This document shows, in pieces, positions 60,316 to 64,000 of a stretch of 64,000 bases of DNA. The notes beneath the pieces were generated by a model. That model searched no databases. It was not told where the DNA came from and worked only from the letters and a program-made list of their open reading frames with translations. A program made the translations under genes and the position numbers. The DNA comes from Alteromonas confluentis (GTDB lineage: Bacteria; Pseudomonadota; Gammaproteobacteria; Enterobacterales; Alteromonadaceae): positions 62,001 through 126,000 of the forward strand of contig NZ_MDHN01000037.1 of assembly GCF_001757105.1 (NCBI RefSeq), read 5' to 3'. Position 1 is the stretch's first letter, and every line of letters starts with the position of its first letter.

Positions 60316-61364
60316 TCTGCGTTGACGAAGCGATAAAATTCCGCCACACCGGCTTCGAGAAACGTATCTACCGGCCCGTGTTCGTCTTCACCATTGCGAT
60401 ATAGCGCTTCTCTGCCTTGTTCCAGAATGGTACAGGCGGTTTCATCCTCCGCTGCCGTTTCCATATAGGCTTCACGCTCGGCGGTAAAATACTCTGGTGC
60501 AGCCTCATGCAGAGCTTTCGAGTAGAAAAACTCCACGTGATTAATACAGTGCCGGGGGCCATCAGGATAGATGGTGCTGACTACCAGAACGCCCGGATAC
60601 CACTCAATCATGATATTCGGATAAATAAAGCACCAGATAGCACCGTAGCGGGGCAGGTTTCCGTTGAAGTGAGTCAGAAAGGCATTCTGATAATGACGGT
60701 AATTCGGCGTGGTGGCCTTTTGCAGGTCGGAACCCAGGCCCACTTTCTGTACCGAGTAATCGCTGCTAAATGCCCACTCCAAATCGTCGGCTTTCACAAA
60801 CTGTTTCAGCCCCGGATGCATGGAAAATACGTGGTAGTTTTCCAGGTAAATTTCAACAAAGCTTTTCCAGTTAAACGCGTAGCGAGTGGTGTCCAGTTCG
60901 GCGAAGAAATACTCATCAAAATTGATATAGCTATCGAGACCCAGCGCACTGAGATCCATGTCTGGTGCCCGGCCGCGAAACAGCATGCCGTTCCAGTTGG
61001 TCAGCGTTTCTTTTTTCAGTGCACCCTGATGCTTTTGCTGCATGTAGGGCGTACCCCGCAGCGTGCCCTGATTATCGTATCCCCAGCAGTGCAGCTTACA
61101 GATGATATTGCGCGTGCGTCCTGCGCCTTCCAGCAGTTTAGCCTGACGGTGCAGGCATACATTCGATATCAGATCGTAATTATCGCCCTGATTAAACAGC
61201 ACGTATCGATCAGAAAAATGAGGCAACACCTGGTAACTGAACTTCTCCGGCACCATCAGTGAATGGCCGGCATACTGCAGCCCGCGCGAAAATGCAGAAT
61301 CGATTTCGAGTTGGCTGGTTTCGCTATCGAAATAGCTTTTAATGGAAGGATGACGTATTGCCAT
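60312..61364 (-). CDS. Rieske [2Fe-2S] oxygenase alpha-subunit-like protein
   Basis: A 350-residue Rieske non-heme iron oxygenase. The [2Fe-2S] ligands are Cys70, His72, Cys89 and His92 in NVCLHRQ and CKLHCWGY. The mononuclear iron site is FNWKSFVEIYLENYHVFSMHPG, with its two His residues, and an Asp-containing segment (ETAAEDETACTILEQGREAL) near the end. No ferredoxin or reductase gene is adjacent, so electrons must come from elsewhere. The substrate is unknown; O-demethylation, hydroxylation and dioxygenation all occur in the family. It shares its stop region with the truncated cyclotransferase. Confidence 0.85.
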   Translation of the reverse strand: MAIRHPSIKSYFDSETSQLEIDSAFSRGLQYAGHSLMVPEKFSYQVLPHFSDRYVLFNQGDNYDLISNVCLHRQAKLLEGAGRTRNIICKLHCWGYDNQGTLRGTPYMQQKHQGALKKETLTNWNGMLFRGRAPDMDLSALGLDSYINFDEYFFAELDTTRYAFNWKSFVEIYLENYHVFSMHPGLKQFVKADDLEWAFSSDYSVQKVGLGSDLQKATTPNYRHYQNAFLTHFNGNLPRYGAIWCFIYPNIMIEWYPGVLVVSTIYPDGPRHCINHVEFFYSKALHEAAPEYFTAEREAYMETAAEDETACTILEQGREALYRNGEDEHGPVDTFLEAGVAEFYRFVNAD

Positions 61365-61539
61365 CTGAGCCTCAGATTAGGTGCTGTTCATTACATCAAA
61401 TGAACCGATGCACATGGGGAATAATTAAACAGCCTTTTACTCCCCGTTTAACCAGCTGTCAATGGAATCTGCATGAAGGAATTAATGAGCTGTGTCACCT
61501 TCACTATCACGGCAGATTCAAATGTTGGTTGTAGTGCTT

Positions 61540-61854
61540 TTAAGCCAGGTGAAACACCTTATTCAGCGACTGGCTCACCGGGCTGTTATCGTCGTTGTGC
61601 TCCATGATGTCACCCATGTACGCCCACCACTTTTTCATCACCGCCTGTTCGGGCAAGGCATCCATATTGTGGTTTGCGGGGCGCTTCAGCGTGGCGAATA
61701 GCTGCAGGGTTTCTGGATGCAGGAAGATGGAATAGTCCTCTACACCCGCTTCCTTCAACAATGTGACCAGTTCAGGCCATATTTTATCGTGTCGTTTCTC
61801 ATATTCCGCTTCAAAGCCGGGCAGTAGCTGCATGACGAAGGCAATGGTTTCCAT
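61540..61854 (-). CDS. rhaM: L-rhamnose mutarotase
   Basis: A 104-residue enzyme that interconverts the anomers of L-rhamnose, the usual size for Rha[20 protein letters not shown], with a catalytic-type His, [13 protein letters not shown] and the [11 protein letters not shown] segment near the end are diagnostic. ATG 61854 is chosen because AGAGAG precedes it; the open frame continues 31 codons upstream without support. It supports rhamnose release from rhamnogalacturonan by the nearby pectin locus. The other rha genes are not in the window. Confidence 0.93.
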   Translation of the reverse strand: METIAFVMQLLPGFEAEYEKRHDKIWPELVTLLKEAGVEDYSIFLHPETLQLFATLKRPANHNMDALPEQAVMKKWWAYMGDIMEHNDDNSPVSQSLNKVFHLA

Positions 61855-61894
61855 AGGTTCTCTCTTCTCCGTTTGTGTAAATACAAAAAAGCGA

Positions 61895-61968
61895 TACTGC
61901 ATTAACGACGCTCTGCGCTGGTGAGCCGCAGTGTTCACAGTGTTCACTGTGATGTCGTTAATACAGTA
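61895..61968. repeat. Nested inverted repeats upstream of rhaM
   Basis: Outer arms TACTGCATTAACGAC (61895-61909) and GTCGTTAATACAGTA (61954-61968) pair at 14 of 15 positions; inside them lies the perfect palindrome TCACAGTG-TT-CACTGTGA (61935-61952). The element is 41 bp upstream of the rhaM ATG and downstream of the TonB receptor stop. It could be an operator, the receptor's transcript end, or both. Confidence 0.6.
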
Positions 61969-62023
61969 CCACTTTTTGATGGGAAGCCCGCTTAACGGAC
62001 TCCCCGTTTCGGTTAGCTGTTGA

Positions 62024-64000
62024 TTAAAACTGGTAAGTCACACCAACCGCATATTCACGACCCGACCATTGCATGTCTGACAAGCGGTGTTCACCGGCGT
62101 TATACGACTTCACTTCGCCAGTTAAGTTACGGCCATCAGCGTAAACCCGCAGGTTCTCTGTGACATTGAATACAATCTTGGCATCCAGATAACCAGAATC
62201 ATCTACAAATACCGGGTTACCTGAACGGTCTGCTGGAGACGCCAGATATTCATCACGGTAGTTGTACGCCAGACGAATACTCCATACGTCAGTCTCATAG
62301 AACGCGGTGAGGTTGTAGCTGTTTTCAGACTGAGACGGGAACGGCAGTTCTTCACCATTTAGCTGGTTAAACAGGCCTACATCATCCGCAGACATACGGG
62401 TATAGTTCACCGCGCCCCCGAAGCCGTCAAACGGGGCGGGTAACCAGGTGAAGGTTGTTGAAGCCTGTAGTTCGATACCCTGGGTTTTTACCCCTGAACC
62501 ATTCACTTTCTGGCGAACATCCCACAGGCGACCATCACCGAAGAAATCTACATCGTAGCGGGTTTCCGCATTGATGATCCAACTGGTGATATCTTTGACG
62601 AAGTAGGCAGCTGACAACACCGAGTTTTCATCCGGGTACCAGTTCAACGCAACGTCGAATTGGGTAGCACGGTATGGATTAAGTGCTGGGTTACCGGCAG
62701 AACACACGTTATTGATTTGATCTTCAACAGAGCGGCGTGTTTGGTAAACCGTACAGGTGGCATTCACGTTAAGATCGGTCGTTTTAGGGCGTGACATCAC
62801 TTTTGCTGCGCCCATGTAAAGTACCAGCTCATTAGGAATAATACCCAGGTTGAGGTTTATACTCGGTAATGTGTCGCTATAATCACCATCTACGGTGCGG
62901 CGACCTTCAAACCAATCCGGGCTATCCGGGTCTTCAACACCGGCCAGATCTTCGCCCGTATCAGGGTTTGTCATCACGTTACCGTTTTCATCTAACTGGT
63001 CAACGATGATGATTTCACGTACGTCGCCGTTGGCTGCGGTGTCGGTTTCAACATAACGAACACCCACGTTACCCCAAAGGCGCATATCGCCAAAGTAAGT
63101 CTCGAAATTACCTTGCAGATAAATTGCCCGGGTTTCTACAGACACATCGTAGTTACCAGAGCGCACGTCGAGATCTTCACGGGTTGTGTTGTCATCTGCG
63201 ATGGCCTGAATGGCATCGATAAACGGGAATGTGTCTACTGCCTGGTAACTTCCCACCGTATCTACCGGTAAGTCGTAGCCATCAAACAGTTCATCAGACT
63301 GGAAGGTATTTCCGGAAATCAAAGCTACCTGATCATCAACAGTCCACTCAACGCCATTGTATTCTTGTCCAACATCCCGAATGATGTTGTATTGCCAGTT
63401 GGCATTAACCATATCCTGTTTGGTGTACTGCACACCGGTTAGGATTTTAGTTACAAAGTCAGAATCTGGAATGTAGGTGAAATCCAGTTTCGCCATGGTT
63501 TCTTCCGATTCATCATGGCTTGGTGCATATTTATATCGCGAGCGTGAACGGTAGCTTGATGGATCATTCACATCGAAGCTATCTGACATGTCTGTGGGGT
63601 CGTCACTGTTGTAGAAGTAACCGTCGTTGAAATTCCACTCCGGCATCCCCTCATCATTTAGCTGCACCGCAATACCGGCAATGCCTTCGGCGGTAATGTG
63701 CGTGTCCCGTGAGTCAATATCTTGGGTGGAGTCAGACTTCGATGCCAGACCTTCAAGTGTCCACGTATCGCCATCGTACCGGAATCCTGTTTCAAGAATA
63801 GAAGTGGTCTGTTCCCAACCGAATTTCAGTGTACGGTTTGTCACTCCAGCGAGGGCAGTTTCGAAGTAGGTAACGTTGTGTTGGTCATCAACCACTACTG
63901 AGTCTGGATTCACTCTGGCTGCTGAACCGGATTCAAGATGCAGGTTAAGGTCGGTAGCCAGCTTATCCCGGTCGTTATAGGTGTAACCGATGTGAGAAGA
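62024..64000 (-). CDS. TonB-dependent receptor, C-terminal part (5' end outside window)
   Basis: The frame is open from the window edge to the stop at 62024, giving about 658 residues of a TonB-dependent outer-membrane receptor that lacks its plug domain and signal. The body is beta-barrel in character (alternating strands, many Tyr/Asp loops, [36 protein letters not shown]) and ends in [12 protein letters not shown] with the C-terminal Phe. It would import an oligosaccharide; closeness to rhaM and the pectin locus suggests pectin or rhamnogalacturonan fragments. The GTG at 63913 is an internal codon. Confidence 0.9.
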   Translation of the reverse strand, partial: SSHIGYTYNDRDKLATDLNLHLESGSAARVNPDSVVVDDQHNVTYFETALAGVTNRTLKFGWEQTTSILETGFRYDGDTWTLEGLASKSDSTQDIDSRDTHITAEGIAGIAVQLNDEGMPEWNFNDGYFYNSDDPTDMSDSFDVNDPSSYRSRSRYKYAPSHDESEETMAKLDFTYIPDSDFVTKILTGVQYTKQDMVNANWQYNIIRDVGQEYNGVEWTVDDQVALISGNTFQSDELFDGYDLPVDTVGSYQAVDTFPFIDAIQAIADDNTTREDLDVRSGNYDVSVETRAIYLQGNFETYFGDMRLWGNVGVRYVETDTAANGDVREIIIVDQLDENGNVMTNPDTGEDLAGVEDPDSPDWFEGRRTVDGDYSDTLPSINLNLGIIPNELVLYMGAAKVMSRPKTTDLNVNATCTVYQTRRSVEDQINNVCSAGNPALNPYRATQFDVALNWYPDENSVLSAAYFVKDITSWIINAETRYDVDFFGDGRLWDVRQKVNGSGVKTQGIELQASTTFTWLPAPFDGFGGAVNYTRMSADDVGLFNQLNGEELPFPSQSENSYNLTAFYETDVWSIRLAYNYRDEYLASPADRSGNPVFVDDSGYLDAKIVFNVTENLRVYADGRNLTGEVKSYNAGEHRLSDMQWSGREYAVGVTYQF

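Noticed and set aside
60417-61262. 281-codon plus-strand frame opposite the Rieske gene
   Set aside because: The minus strand encodes a full Rieske oxygenase with all iron ligands; the plus-strand product has no recognisable motif and no start signal.

Overview
The window looks like a chromosomal segment of a marine gammaproteobacterium, most probably of the Alteromonadaceae (Alteromonas-like). This rests on the mix of genes: a PHA cluster with PhaR and phasins, a DUF2982-type protein, a hybrid kinase with a 7TMR-DISM sensor, TonB-dependent uptake, LPS heptosyltransferase and Kdo transferase genes, and a plant-polysaccharide (pectin) locus. No rRNA, tRNA, CRISPR array, transposase or phage gene was seen.

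Layout. 1-3.3 kb: the 3' end of mqo, a Gfo/Idh/MocA oxidoreductase and the ribosomal operon rpsF-rpsR-rplI. 3.5-8.1 kb: a glycosyltransferase group ending in waaA (LPS core). 8.1-8.4 kb: an intergenic stretch with an NtrC-like palindrome, a consensus sigma-54 promoter and a structured, A-rich candidate small RNA. 8.4-19.6 kb: housekeeping genes (Na+/H+ antiporter, lipoprotein, M3 peptidase, purU, thpR, hydrolase, hrpB). 19.9-27.8 kb: the polyhydroxyalkanoate cluster (phaB, phaZ, two phasins, phaR, phaC, a DUF6489-like gene), with a lytic transglycosylase embedded and repeated PhaR-like boxes in front of the phasin genes. 28-36 kb: PBP1B, a DUF808 protein, a TonB-like protein, the nitrogen operon glnK-amtB with NtrC and sigma-54 signals, and a catalase. 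36-46 kb: GT2, a DyP-type peroxidase, an apparent pyrB-hemL-cyclase operon, a DUF2982 gene and a hybrid histidine kinase.

46.3-57.0 kb is a locus for pectin, probably rhamnogalacturonan. One six-gene minus-strand operon encodes a GH105 unsaturated glycuronyl hydrolase, a GPH sugar symporter, an oligogalacturonate lyase (PL22), a KduD-type dehydrogenase, an IclR regulator and a KDG kinase. Upstream lie a Tat-exported YetA/PcRGLX-type lyase and a YesU-like DUF1961 lipoprotein. The genes would cut oligomers, import the products and feed 4,5-unsaturated uronate to KDPG; kduI and eda are not in the window. The three transcription units share a TCCAAATTTGGA-type palindrome, a good candidate operator for the IclR protein. 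Two gene remnants, a GH28-like 3' end and the 5' end of a gamma-glutamylcyclotransferase-like gene, mark rearrangement points.

57-64 kb: small and hypothetical genes, a LysR/EamA divergent pair, a Rieske oxygenase, L-rhamnose mutarotase (fits rhamnogalacturonan use) and a TonB-dependent receptor cut by the window end. Starts were often moved inward to an ATG or GTG with a Shine-Dalgarno sequence; functions are from recognised families and visible motifs, with no database search run.
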